A stretch of 64,000 nucleotides of DNA from Bradyrhizobium sp. 200. GTDB lineage: Bacteria; Pseudomonadota; Alphaproteobacteria; Rhizobiales; Xanthobacteraceae. Of this stretch, positions 42,418-50,822 are shown piece after piece. The position numbers and the translations under genes were made by a program. The notes below the pieces were generated by a model. That model made no database searches and was not told the origin of the DNA. It saw only the letters and a list, made by a program, of their open reading frames with translations. The stretch lies in the NCBI RefSeq assembly GCF_023100945.1, contig NZ_CP064689.1, positions 5,314,001-5,378,000 of the forward strand. The letters are read 5' to 3'. Numbering within the stretch: the stretch's first letter is position 1; every line of letters begins with the position of its first letter.

Positions 42418-43565
42418 GCGACCCGCCGCCCTTCCCGCCAGACGCTCCGCACCACCGGAATGTCCCGGGCGACATGCACCCGGATCAGATCGGCGCGCTT
42501 TCCGGCTGCGATCTCGCCACGATCCGCAAGGCCCACGGCTTCGGCCGGCGTCTTGGTGACGGTGCGAATGGCGGAGGCCAGGTCGATCGCCGGAACGTGC
42601 TGCGGCAATTGCAGCGCCGCCATCAACAGGCTCGAGGGGATGTAATCGGACGACAGGATATCCAGAAATCCCTCGCGGGCGAGATCGACAGCAGCGATGT
42701 TGCCGGAATGCGAGCCGCCCCGGACCACGTTCGGCGCCCCCATCAAAATGCCGATGCCGGCCTGATGCAGCCCGCGCGCGGCCTCCATCGTGGTCGGAAA
42801 TTCCGCCACCGAAACGCGGTCCTTGATCGCGTCGGCGACATTTTCTTCGGTTGTGTCGTCATGGCTGGCCAGCGGGATTTCATATCGATGCGCAAGGGCC
42901 ACGATTTCGCGCATATTGCTCGCGGCATACGTCTTCTGATAGTGAAATCGCTTCTCGAACAGCGCATCGAGCTCGGCATCGGTTTTGCCGCCCCCCTTGC
43001 CGCGATAATAGTCGCGCAGTTTGACCTCGTCGCGGAACTGACGTTGCCCCGGCGTGTGGTCCATCAGCGACATCAGCCGCACGTCCGGCCGGTCGATCAA
43101 TTCCTTGGCTTCCTCGACCACGCTCGGCATCGGGATTTCGCAGCGCAGATGCAGGAAGTGATCGGCGCGGAGCAGATTCGCCTCGCGCGCGGATGTGATC
43201 GCTTCCGCGAGCACGCCTGCCCTGCCGTCCACTTCCTCGGCGCCGTCCTCGCGCCAGACCCGCAGCGAATCCAGCACGGTGGTGATGCCCGAAGTGGCCA
43301 ACTGCCCGTCATAGGAGACCACCGCCGCGATCGGATCCCAGAATACTTTCGGACGCGGCACATAGTGCATTTCGAGATGGTCGGTGTGCAGCTCGATCAG
43401 GCCGGGCATGATCAGGTCGCCGCCGGCATCCTCGCTGCCTGCGGGCGCGTTGCCTTCGCCGAACTCAACGATGCGGCCACCGGCGAAAGCAACCCAGCCA
43501 CGCTCAATCACGCGATCGGCCAGCACGATGCGGGCGTTACCGAGGATGGTCTCTTGCCTTGTCAT
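42414..43565 (-). CDS. phnM: Alpha-D-ribose 1-methylphosphonate 5-triphosphate diphosphatase PhnM
   Basis: A 383-residue amidohydrolase-fold enzyme. The metal-binding strand is LIELHTDHLE, with later ligands in LHLRCE, LMDHTPGQ, ASHDDTTEE and the active-site loop [25 protein letters not shown] is a family hallmark. It removes pyrophosphate from ribose methylphosphonate triphosphate so that PhnJ can cleave the C-P bond. It overlaps phnN by 4 bp and lies 15 bp after phnL. A second, more diverged PhnM is encoded at 53468. Confidence 0.95.
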   Translation of the reverse strand: MTRQETILGNARIVLADRVIERGWVAFAGGRIVEFGEGNAPAGSEDAGGDLIMPGLIELHTDHLEMHYVPRPKVFWDPIAAVVSYDGQLATSGITTVLDSLRVWREDGAEEVDGRAGVLAEAITSAREANLLRADHFLHLRCEIPMPSVVEEAKELIDRPDVRLMSLMDHTPGQRQFRDEVKLRDYYRGKGGGKTDAELDALFEKRFHYQKTYAASNMREIVALAHRYEIPLASHDDTTEENVADAIKDRVSVAEFPTTMEAARGLHQAGIGILMGAPNVVRGGSHSGNIAAVDLAREGFLDILSSDYIPSSLLMAALQLPQHVPAIDLASAIRTVTKTPAEAVGLADRGEIAAGKRADLIRVHVARDIPVVRSVWREGRRVA

Positions 43566-43580
43566 CTCACATCTCTTCCT

Positions 43581-44291
43581 TCAAGCGGCAGCGGCAAATG
43601 ACGTCACGTCGACGATCCGGTCGGCGATCAGATGGCGTATTTCATCGTCATGGACAATCGCCACCATCGCGACGCCCTGGCGTTTCTTCTGCCCGATCAA
43701 CTCGACAACGACCGCGCGATTGGCCGCATCGAGCGAGGCGGTGGGTTCGTCCAGCAACAGAATTGGCAGATCGAAAATGAACCCGCGCGCAATGTTGACC
43801 CGCTGCTGTTCGCCGCCGGAGAACGTCGACGGCGGCAGCGCCCACAGACGCTCGGGAATGTTGAGGCGGCGCAGCAGCGCGCCGGCCTTTTCGCGGGCTT
43901 CGGCGCGTGCGAATCCGTTCGCAATCAAGGGCTCCGCCACCACGTCGATGGTGGCAACCCGCGGCACCGCACGCAGGAACTGACTGACATAGCCGATGGT
44001 CGAGCGGCGCACGCTGAGCACCTGCCGCGGCTCGGCCGTGGCAAGATCGATCCTCTCGCCCCGATGCCGGATACCGATCCGGCCGCCATCGCAGCGGTAA
44101 TTGCCGAAGATCATCTTCAGGATCGAGGATTTGCCGGCGCCTGACGGCCCCGACAGCACCACGCATTCCCCCGGCTCGACATGGAACGAGACGCCGCGCA
44201 CCACGGGCAGCTCAACGCCGCCCTGCAGATGCATCGTAAAGGTCTTTTCGGCGTTGGAGATGTCGATCATCGCAGTCATTGGTGCGCTCAT
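43581..44291 (-). CDS. phnL: C-P lyase ATP-binding protein PhnL
   Basis: A 236-residue ABC-type ATPase. The ATG at 44291 overlaps the phnK stop (ATGA), which decides the start. Walker A is LSGPSGAGKSS, the signature is FSGGEQQRVNIARGF and Walker B is ILLLDEPTASLD. PhnL, with PhnK, associates with the PhnGHIJ core complex and supplies ATPase activity; it is not a transporter subunit. Confidence 0.94.
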   Translation of the reverse strand: MSAPMTAMIDISNAEKTFTMHLQGGVELPVVRGVSFHVEPGECVVLSGPSGAGKSSILKMIFGNYRCDGGRIGIRHRGERIDLATAEPRQVLSVRRSTIGYVSQFLRAVPRVATIDVVAEPLIANGFARAEAREKAGALLRRLNIPERLWALPPSTFSGGEQQRVNIARGFIFDLPILLLDEPTASLDAANRAVVVELIGQKKRQGVAMVAIVHDDEIRHLIADRIVDVTSFAAAA

Positions 44292-45088
44292 GCCGGCAAA
44301 ATCGAGGAAACGAGCAATTGGGTATAGGGCTCGCGCGGATCGTCGAGCACCTGGTCGGTCAGGCCGGTCTCGATCACGCGGCCGCCCTTCATCACCATCA
44401 CGCGATGCGAAAGCAGCCGCGCCACGGCGAGATCATGGGTGACCACGATGGCGGCAAGCCCGAGCTCACTGACGAGATTGCGCATCAGATCGAGCAGCCG
44501 CGCCTGTACCGATACGTCGAGCCCGCCGGTCGGCTCGTCCATGAACACCAGGCGCGGTTCGGTCACCAGATTGCGCGCAATCTGCAGCCGTTGCCGCATG
44601 CCGCCGGAATAGGTCCGCGGCGCGTCGTCGATGCGCGCGGTATCGATCTCGACGCGCTCCAGCCAGGACGAGGCGGAATCGCGGATACGGCCGTAGTGAT
44701 TCCAGCCTACCGCCATCAGCCGCTCGCCGACATTGGCGCCGGCCGAGACCGCCATCCGCAACCCTTGCGCGGGGTCCTGGTGCACATAGCCCCAGTCGGT
44801 GCGGAACAGAAAGCGCCGCTCGGCTTCACCAAGGCTGGCGAGATCGCGCAACACGCTGTCCCGCATCCGGTACGACACCCGCCCGGCGCTCGGCGCGAGT
44901 TGCGCGGACAACAGTTGCAGCAGTGTCGATTTGCCCGACCCGGACTCGCCGACGATCGCCAGCACCTCGCCGGGATAGAGCGCAAAGGACACGTCGCGGC
45001 AGGCGGTCAGCCGGCCGTAGTTCTTGCCGAGGTGTTCGGCGACCAGCAGCGGCTGGTCGTCCGGCGTGACGTCTTGCGGCTCAGCCAT
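44288..45088 (-). CDS. phnK: C-P lyase ATP-binding protein PhnK
   Basis: A 266-residue ABC-type ATPase started at ATG 45088 (MAEPQDVTPDDQPLL), which overlaps the phnJ 3' end by 8 bp; the frame upstream is a shadow of phnJ. Walker A is VGESGSGKST, the signature is YSGGMRQRLQIARNL and Walker B is LVFMDEPTGGLD. The segment YVHQDPAQGLRM is typical of PhnK, which docks on PhnJ in the core complex. The length matches the family. Confidence 0.95.
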   Translation of the reverse strand: MAEPQDVTPDDQPLLVAEHLGKNYGRLTACRDVSFALYPGEVLAIVGESGSGKSTLLQLLSAQLAPSAGRVSYRMRDSVLRDLASLGEAERRFLFRTDWGYVHQDPAQGLRMAVSAGANVGERLMAVGWNHYGRIRDSASSWLERVEIDTARIDDAPRTYSGGMRQRLQIARNLVTEPRLVFMDEPTGGLDVSVQARLLDLMRNLVSELGLAAIVVTHDLAVARLLSHRVMVMKGGRVIETGLTDQVLDDPREPYTQLLVSSILPA

Positions 45089-45965
45089 GCGCCCTCTCCT
45101 TGTGCGGCGCGGCGCTCTCGCTGCCGCGATGGCCGGCCTGCTGACGCTCCTCGCAATAGTCCGTGTCGGAACAGACGAACATCCGCCCGCCCTTGTCGTC
45201 AGTGACGATCTCGTCGAGATAGGAATCGCCGGCGCCACACAGCGCGCAGGGCGCGTCGAAGCGGTAGCGCGTGAACGGGTGATCCTCGAAATCGAGCGAT
45301 ACGACGTCGGTGTGCGGCGGGATCGCGTAGATACGCTTCTCACGCCCCGCGCCGAACAGTTGCAGCGCCGGACAATTGTCCATCTTCGGATTGTCGAATT
45401 TCGGCGTCGGCGACGGGTCCATCACATAGCGCGCATTCACCTTCACCGGGTAGGCATAGGAGGTCGCGATATGGCCGAAGCGTGCAATATCCTCGTACAG
45501 CTTGACGTGCATCAGGCCATACTCGGCGAGCGCATGCATCCGCCGCGTCTCGGTCTCGCGCGGCTCCAGGAACCGCAATGGCTCGGGGATCGGCACCTGA
45601 TAGACCAGCACCTGCCCCGCATGCAGCGGCGCTTCGGGAATGCGGTGCCGCGTCTGGATCACGGTGGCGTCCGCCGTCGACGTGGTGGTCGCGACGCCGG
45701 CCGTCTTGCCGAAGAATTTCCGGATCGAGATCGCGTTGGTGGTGTCGTCCGAACCCTGGTCGATCACCTTCAGCACGTCCTGCGGTCCGAGAATCGCGGC
45801 CGTGACCTGTACGCCTCCCGTTCCCCAGCCATAGGGCATCGGCATCTCGCGGCTGGCAAACGGCACCTGATAGCCGGGAATCGCGATCGCCTTAAGGATC
45901 GCGCGGCGGATCATCCGCTTCGTTTGCTCGTCGAGATAGGCGAAGTTGTAAGTCGGCGCGTTCAT
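45081..45965 (-). CDS. phnJ: C-P lyase catalytic radical-SAM subunit PhnJ
   Basis: A 294-residue enzyme started at ATG 45965 (MNAPTYNFAYLDEQTKRM). The four catalytic and cluster cysteines are Cys240, Cys243, Cys265 and Cys271 (CALC...CSDTDYC), matching the C-x2-C-x21-C-x5-C pattern, with the active Gly in AIPGYQVPF (Gly31). It cleaves the carbon-phosphorus bond of ribose 1-methylphosphonate 5-phosphate to methane or another alkane and the cyclic ribose phosphate. It overlaps phnI and phnK. Confidence 0.97.
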   Translation of the reverse strand: MNAPTYNFAYLDEQTKRMIRRAILKAIAIPGYQVPFASREMPMPYGWGTGGVQVTAAILGPQDVLKVIDQGSDDTTNAISIRKFFGKTAGVATTTSTADATVIQTRHRIPEAPLHAGQVLVYQVPIPEPLRFLEPRETETRRMHALAEYGLMHVKLYEDIARFGHIATSYAYPVKVNARYVMDPSPTPKFDNPKMDNCPALQLFGAGREKRIYAIPPHTDVVSLDFEDHPFTRYRFDAPCALCGAGDSYLDEIVTDDKGGRMFVCSDTDYCEERQQAGHRGSESAAPHKERAHG

Positions 45966-47065
45966 TCGGCGGCCTCCCGCATCGGCGGCGTCTCGTTCGC
46001 TTCGGCAAATTCCTTGCGCAGCTTGCGCAGCAGGCCGAGCTCGGACTGGAAATCGACGTAATGCGGCAGCTTGAGATGCTCGACGAAACCGGTCGCCTGC
46101 ACATTGTCCGAGTGCGACATCACGAATTCCTCGTCCTGACCCGGCGCGATCACTTCCTCGCCGAGTTCGCGGGCGCGCAGGCTGCGATCGACCAGCGCCA
46201 TCGACATGGTCTTGCGCTCGCTCTGCCCGAACGCCAGGCCATAGCCGCGCGTGAAGCACGGCGCTTCCGTCGCCGACCCCTTGAACTGATTGACCATCTG
46301 GCATTCGGTCAGCGCGATCGAACCGAGCGGAACGGCAAAGCCGGCATCCTCGGCGATGAATTCGACCTCCACGTCGCCAAAACGAATCTCGCCGGCAAAG
46401 GGGTGGTTGCGGCCATAGCCGCGCTGCGACGAATAGCCGAGCGCCAGCAGAAAGCCCTCATCGGCGCGCGCCAGGTTTTGCAGGCGCAGATCGCGGTCCG
46501 CCGGAAAATTGAGCGGCTCGCGCGTCAGGTCACCGACGGCAGCATCGGCATCCGCGACCGGCGACGGCTCGATCAGGCCATCGCGGCCCAGAATATCGGT
46601 CACGCGCGGGGTCGCCGCGGCAGAGGTTTCTCCTGTCGCGGGAGCCTCGGGCGCGAACCCCTCGGCGAGTTCGGGATCGAGCAGGCGATGGGTGTAATCG
46701 AAGGTGGGCCCGAGAATCTGGCCGCCCGGAATATCCTTGAACGTCGAAGAAACCCGGCGCCGCACCAGCATCGCGCCGGTGTCGACCGGCTCGGTTGCGC
46801 CAAAGCGCGGCAGCGTGGCGCGAAACGCCCGCACCAGGAAGATCGCCTCGATCAGGTCGCCGCGCGCCTGCTTGATGGCAAGTGCTGCGAGTTCGCGGTC
46901 GTAGAGCGAGCCTTCGGTCATGACGCGGTCGACACCAAGCGAAAGCTGCTCGGAGATCTGGGCTAGAGTCAGTTCGGGAACGTCGCGGTCGCCACGGCGC
47001 TCGTGCGCCAGCAGACGATGGGCGTTTTCGATGGCGCGCTCGCCTCCCTTGACGGCAACATACAT
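45962..47065 (-). CDS. phnI: C-P lyase core subunit PhnI
   Basis: A 367-residue protein with the PhnI pattern: MYVAVKGGERAIENAH at the start, then QISEQLSLGVDRVMTEGSLYD, AFGQSERKTMSMALVDR and a C-terminal HYVDFQSELGLLRKLRKEF. PhnI, with PhnGHL, transfers the ribose triphosphate to phosphonate from ATP. It overlaps phnJ by 4 bp and is 2 bp from phnH. Length and motifs are normal. Confidence 0.95.
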   Translation of the reverse strand: MYVAVKGGERAIENAHRLLAHERRGDRDVPELTLAQISEQLSLGVDRVMTEGSLYDRELAALAIKQARGDLIEAIFLVRAFRATLPRFGATEPVDTGAMLVRRRVSSTFKDIPGGQILGPTFDYTHRLLDPELAEGFAPEAPATGETSAAATPRVTDILGRDGLIEPSPVADADAAVGDLTREPLNFPADRDLRLQNLARADEGFLLALGYSSQRGYGRNHPFAGEIRFGDVEVEFIAEDAGFAVPLGSIALTECQMVNQFKGSATEAPCFTRGYGLAFGQSERKTMSMALVDRSLRARELGEEVIAPGQDEEFVMSHSDNVQATGFVEHLKLPHYVDFQSELGLLRKLRKEFAEANETPPMREAAE

Positions 47066-47067
47066 GG

Positions 47068-47673
47068 TCAGCCTCCCCTCACCAGCCGTGTCGTGCGCGG
47101 TATGGCAACGATGGCGTCGTCATGGACCAGCACGACATCGATGCCGCGCGGAAACAGCACGGCGTTGATCGCCAGCCGCTCGAACAGATCGTGCGGCTGG
47201 ATTGCAGCGCGCAGCGCCACCGTGCCGTCGATGCCGGGGCCCTGCAGCTCGACCACGGGGCCGTCCGTCAGGCTTTCGACCTGCAGGATCAGCGTCGTCG
47301 AACGGTCCGGATACTCATTGCTGCCGAACGCGAAGCGATCGAGCGCCGGCAGGTTTTGCGGATCGCCGACCAGCGCAAAACTGGCGATCGACGAGTCCGC
47401 CACGACAGGCGTGCTGGTGTGGAACTTGAGCCATTTGGCGACCTCCGGCGTCGCCGACATCACAGGGTCCAGCCAGATTGGCGTATCGTGATCGAACAGG
47501 GTCAGCGCGAGCGCGGCGGTCCCACGCATCATGCCGGCCGGCGTACCAGCTACCGACGCAGTGCGCTGGGCATTGCCGGGACGCGCCATCGCATCCATCA
47601 CGGATCGGAAGACCGATTGTGCCGACAACACCTTGTCGGCAAATCCTGCGGGCAGTTCGGCAACGGTCGTCAT
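47068..47673 (-). CDS. phnH: C-P lyase core subunit PhnH
   Basis: A 201-residue protein of the PhnH family: ADKVLSAQSVFRSVMDAMARPG at the start, TLFDHDTPIWLDP in the middle and GIDVVLVHDDAIVAIPRTTRL at the end. It is a subunit of the PhnGHIJ core complex, needed for nucleophilic attack on ATP. It abuts phnG by a single-base overlap and phnI by 2 bp. Confidence 0.94.
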   Translation of the reverse strand: MTTVAELPAGFADKVLSAQSVFRSVMDAMARPGNAQRTASVAGTPAGMMRGTAALALTLFDHDTPIWLDPVMSATPEVAKWLKFHTSTPVVADSSIASFALVGDPQNLPALDRFAFGSNEYPDRSTTLILQVESLTDGPVVELQGPGIDGTVALRAAIQPHDLFERLAINAVLFPRGIDVVLVHDDAIVAIPRTTRLVRGG

Positions 47674-48146
47674 CAGCCCTCCCCCCGTACCAGTGTGTAG
47701 AAATCAACCCGTGTTGCCGCCGCTTCCGCGACCTTGCGGCTTCGCCTTTCGATCATCGCCGTACGCAACGGCGCGACGACCTCGGCCTCAACCGCGACGG
47801 CGAGTTCAGCCGATTGCACCATGGCGTCGCACAGCGCGATCAGCTTCGCCTTCTCACGGTCGCGGCCGAGCGTGTAGCCGAAGCCGACCTCGCCGGTCGA
47901 CAGCCGCACCGCGGCACGCGATACTGTCGCCTCGCCAAGGTTGAACGGCGCACCGTCGCCGCCGACGCGGCCGCGCACCATGACGAGCCCATTCTCGGGC
48001 TGGCGCAGGTCTTCGTGCATCGGCAACGCGATCGTCCCAAGGCGGGCGGCTATGTCGGCCGTTGCGGAATGAGCCAGCACCGCCATCACGGCCTTGCGCC
48101 GCGCCTGCCCGCCGTTTTCGTCTGCCAGACTTTCGTTACTTGCCAT
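47673..48146 (-). CDS. phnG: C-P lyase core subunit PhnG
   Basis: A 157-residue protein with the PhnG motif region VRLSTGEVGFGYTLGRDREKAKLIALCDA and a C-terminal basic tail. It is the first gene of the phnGHIJKLMN operon and part of the core complex that couples phosphonate to ATP. Its promoter region holds a Pho-box-like direct repeat at 48222 and a 30-bp palindrome at 48180 (both described separately), and phnF is divergent. Confidence 0.94.
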   Translation of the reverse strand: MASNESLADENGGQARRKAVMAVLAHSATADIAARLGTIALPMHEDLRQPENGLVMVRGRVGGDGAPFNLGEATVSRAAVRLSTGEVGFGYTLGRDREKAKLIALCDAMVQSAELAVAVEAEVVAPLRTAMIERRSRKVAEAAATRVDFYTLVRGEG

Positions 48147-48179
48147 CAGTCGCTTGCCATCATATCGGCCTTGCCGGAA

Positions 48180-48209
48180 TCAAGTTGTCTATGATACTAG
48201 ACAACTTGA
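48180..48209. promoter_or_regulatory. Perfect palindrome, probable PhnF operator, between phnG and phnF
   Basis: Half-sites TCAAGTTGTCTA (48180-48191) and TAGACAACTTGA (48198-48209) surround a 6-bp centre, a perfect 12-6-12 palindrome. GntR/HutC-type regulators bind such dyads, and phnF is 64 bp away. It lies between phnG and the Pho box, over the probable phnG promoter. Confidence 0.8.
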
Positions 48210-48221
48210 TAATGAAGCGCC

Positions 48222-48239
48222 ATGACGATTTAGTGACAA
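48222..48239 (-). promoter_or_regulatory. Pho box upstream of phnG
   Basis: On the phnG strand TTGTCAC-TAAA-TCGTCAT: two TGTCA-like words with the 11-bp period of PhoB boxes, 76-93 bp upstream of phnG. It adjoins the palindrome on its promoter-distal side. Confidence 0.7.
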
Positions 48240-48272
48240 TGAGGTGATTTTTCCGATGCCCTATTTCACACC

Positions 48273-49001
48273 ATGAGTATCCAGGATACCGGTTCCGGCG
48301 TCGCGCTGTGGCGGCAGGTCGCCGACGGCATCGAACGCGGCATCGCCGACGGCCGCTTTGCAGCCGGCGAAAAGCTGCCGGGCGAGATGGAGATCGCCGA
48401 AACCTATCGGGTCAACCGCCACACCGTTCGCCGGGCGCTCGCCACGCTCGCCGAACGCGGCCTGGTGCGCGCCGAGCGCGGCAGCGGCACCTATGTCGAG
48501 ACAGGGCGCCTCGCTTATCCCCTGCGCTCACGGACGCGGTTTTCCGAGATCGTCGGCGCCGGCGGACGGGAGCCGCGCGGCCAGTTCATCGACGCGACCG
48601 AGGAAGCCGCCACGCGGGAACTGGCGCGGGAACTCGGACTGAAGACCGGTGCGCCCCTGATCCGGATCGAGTCCGTACGGCTGGCCGACCGCGCGCCAAT
48701 CTGCGTCAGCACCACCTGGCTTTCGGATGAACGGTTCCCTGACGCCGGAAAAGTGTTCGCCAATCTGCGTTCAATGACGCAGATGCTCGCGCATTACGGT
48801 GTCAGGGATTTTCGTCGCGCCTCGACCCGGATCACGGCCGGCATCGTCGACGCGACCGATGCCGCGCGGCTGGACCTCGCGCTCGGGCGGCCGGTGCTCG
48901 TGGTCGACAGCACCGACGTCGATACGGATGGCACGCCGCTGGTGACCAAGCGCTCGCGCTTTGCTGCGGAACGCGTCGAATTTTTGGTGGAGAATGGCTA
49001 A
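48273..49001 (+). CDS. phnF: GntR/HutC-family regulator PhnF
   Basis: A 242-residue regulator. The N-terminal winged helix reads LWRQVADGIERGIADGRFAAGEKLPGEMEIAETYRVNRHTVRRALATL, and the C-terminal UTRA ligand domain starts near residue 95 (EASRELARELG region). It is divergent from phnGHIJKLMN, with a perfect 30-bp palindrome in between, so repression relieved by a phosphonate or phosphate ester is likely. It converges with phnE2 (14 bp gap). Confidence 0.93.
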   Translation: MSIQDTGSGVALWRQVADGIERGIADGRFAAGEKLPGEMEIAETYRVNRHTVRRALATLAERGLVRAERGSGTYVETGRLAYPLRSRTRFSEIVGAGGREPRGQFIDATEEAATRELARELGLKTGAPLIRIESVRLADRAPICVSTTWLSDERFPDAGKVFANLRSMTQMLAHYGVRDFRRASTRITAGIVDATDAARLDLALGRPVLVVDSTDVDTDGTPLVTKRSRFAAERVEFLVENG

Positions 49002-49015
49002 CCTAGTCACAGACG

Positions 49016-49870
49016 TTACGCGATCGGCCGATGCCCGATGATCGCGAAACGCAGTTTGCCCGAGATCCAGTCAATTGCCGATACCGTCATCAGGATAAGC
49101 AAGATCAGAAACGAAACCTTTTGCCATTCCAGCACCCGGATTTGTTCGGCAAGCTGAAGTCCAATCCCGCCTGCTCCGACGATTCCGATAATCGTGGCCG
49201 ACCGCGTATTCGATTCAAAATAGTAGAGCACCTGGCTCAACAAGATCGGAAAGACCTGCGGCAACAACCCGAACCTGACACTATGGAGATGGCTGCCGCC
49301 CGATGACCGGACTCCCTCAGCGGGGTTCTTGTCGGCAGCCTCGATCGCTTCCGAGAACAACTTTCCAAAAGTCCCAAAATCGCTGCAGATGACCGCAAGG
49401 ATACCTGCAAATGGGCCCAGTCCCACGATACCGACCCAGATGAGGGCCCAGATCAAGGTATCGACACCACGGATGGTATCGAGACTGCGGCGCGTCAAAA
49501 GGTGGACGATCCGGTTTGCAACCACATTGCGCGCCGCCAGCAGGGATACGGGTAATGCGAGCAGAGCCCCGCCCAGCGTGCCGAGAAATGCGATCGAAAC
49601 CGTCTCTCCGAGCGCATGCAGATATTTCAATACTTCCGCCCAAGAACCGGGATGGGGCGGCAACATGAGCCGAACGAATCCACCCAGCCTGACCATTCCG
49701 TCAGAGAGTCGGTGAAAGGGAATGTCGAGTTGGACGATCCCGAACAGAAAAAGCGCCACCACCCCGCCAACGCCTATTGCGATTTTTCCCCGATGCCACC
49801 AGTCGGGCCGGAAAAGGTCCGGATGACGCTCAACGATGCCGGCCTGGTTTTCGAAACTGAAGGAGTTCAT
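49016..49870 (-). CDS. phnE: Phosphonate ABC transporter permease PhnE2
   Basis: A 284-residue BPD permease with six membrane segments. The EAA-type loop is GSHLHSVRFGLLPQVFPILLSQVLYYFESNTRSATIIG, the phosphonate-permease signature. It is the second of two permeases and overlaps the first by 4 bp. The two together form the transmembrane channel for PhnD-delivered phosphonate, a common arrangement in Rhizobiales. Confidence 0.93.
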   Translation of the reverse strand: MNSFSFENQAGIVERHPDLFRPDWWHRGKIAIGVGGVVALFLFGIVQLDIPFHRLSDGMVRLGGFVRLMLPPHPGSWAEVLKYLHALGETVSIAFLGTLGGALLALPVSLLAARNVVANRIVHLLTRRSLDTIRGVDTLIWALIWVGIVGLGPFAGILAVICSDFGTFGKLFSEAIEAADKNPAEGVRSSGGSHLHSVRFGLLPQVFPILLSQVLYYFESNTRSATIIGIVGAGGIGLQLAEQIRVLEWQKVSFLILLILMTVSAIDWISGKLRFAIIGHRPIA

Positions 49871-50754
49871 GCCGCGGAGCCCTCCAGACCGAGAAGGCGG
49901 TGGCGCACCCGCTCCGTGACGAAGTCGATCAACATGACGGTGACGACAATGAGCAAAAGGATGGCACTGACATCCGTGTAATAGAATTTGCGGACGGCTT
50001 CGATCAAATCCTGCCCGATCCCGCCGGCGCCGACAAAGCCCATCACAGCCGCGCCCCGGACGTTGATCTCGAATCTCAGCAGGGCATAGCTTACGAAATT
50101 CGAAAGAACCTGAGGCACCGCGCCAAATCGAACAATCTGAAACCAGCTTCCTCCGCTCGCCGCCACCCCCTCGATCGGTTTACTGTCGATATTCTCGACA
50201 ACTTCGGCGAACTGTTTGCCCAGCGCACCGGTGGTATGGATTGCTATGGCGAGAACGCCCGGCAGCGGTCCCAGGCCGAATGCGAGCACGAAAATCAAAG
50301 CAAAGACGATGTCTGGAACGGTCCTGCAAAATTCGAGAAAGCGTCGTGTGACAAAAACGGTCGTACGCGACCTGACGAGATTGGCTGATGCGAGGAAACA
50401 GAGAGCGAAGCCGCATATCGCTCCCGAGAGCGTTCCCATATACGCGATCAGCAACGTATCTCCGAGAAGCCGCGTCCAGCGAGGCAGCCCCCAAAGCCAC
50501 TCCGAGAGATCAACCCACGCAGTCGAGAACGAGAACTTTGGAGCGATGCTGGCGAAGTAAGCTGGCAAGCGCCAGAAATTCTCGACGAAATTCCCAAGAT
50601 TGACGTCGCCCATCCAGCCGGCGGCAATCGCCGCGGCGATCAGGACCGCCGAACCCAGCCATACGCGCCGCCGCTTCGCGGCAACCGCAGCCGCATAGCG
50701 ATCGGCAAGCTCTCGCAGCCTTGCTTCCGGGAATTCGGGGACTGCTGTTCGCAT
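49867..50754 (-). CDS. phnE: Phosphonate ABC transporter permease PhnE1
   Basis: A 295-residue permease started at ATG 50754 (MRTAVPEFPEARL); an in-frame ATG at 50799 falls inside the upstream hairpin and is less likely. There are six membrane segments, and the ATPase-contact loop is GSWFQIVRFGAVPQVLSNFVSYALLRFEINVRGAAVMG. It is paired with PhnE2 (4-bp overlap). Ribosome-site character is weak, which with the hairpin suggests low expression relative to phnD. Confidence 0.93.
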   Translation of the reverse strand: MRTAVPEFPEARLRELADRYAAAVAAKRRRVWLGSAVLIAAAIAAGWMGDVNLGNFVENFWRLPAYFASIAPKFSFSTAWVDLSEWLWGLPRWTRLLGDTLLIAYMGTLSGAICGFALCFLASANLVRSRTTVFVTRRFLEFCRTVPDIVFALIFVLAFGLGPLPGVLAIAIHTTGALGKQFAEVVENIDSKPIEGVAASGGSWFQIVRFGAVPQVLSNFVSYALLRFEINVRGAAVMGFVGAGGIGQDLIEAVRKFYYTDVSAILLLIVVTVMLIDFVTERVRHRLLGLEGSAA

Positions 50755-50770
50755 GGGATGTTCAGGAGAG

Positions 50771-50802
50771 AGAATGGGCAGATCTCGCGATCTGCCCATT
50801 CT
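50771..50802 (-). terminator. Intra-operon hairpin between phnD and phnE1
   Basis: A perfect 14-bp stem (AGAATGGGCAGATC with its complement) and a 4-nt loop TCGC, 20 nt after the phnD stop. No T-run follows. It is likely to protect the phnD end and reduce reading into the permease genes. Confidence 0.75.
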
Positions 50803-50822
50803 ATCCGGACCCGTCGTTCCGT

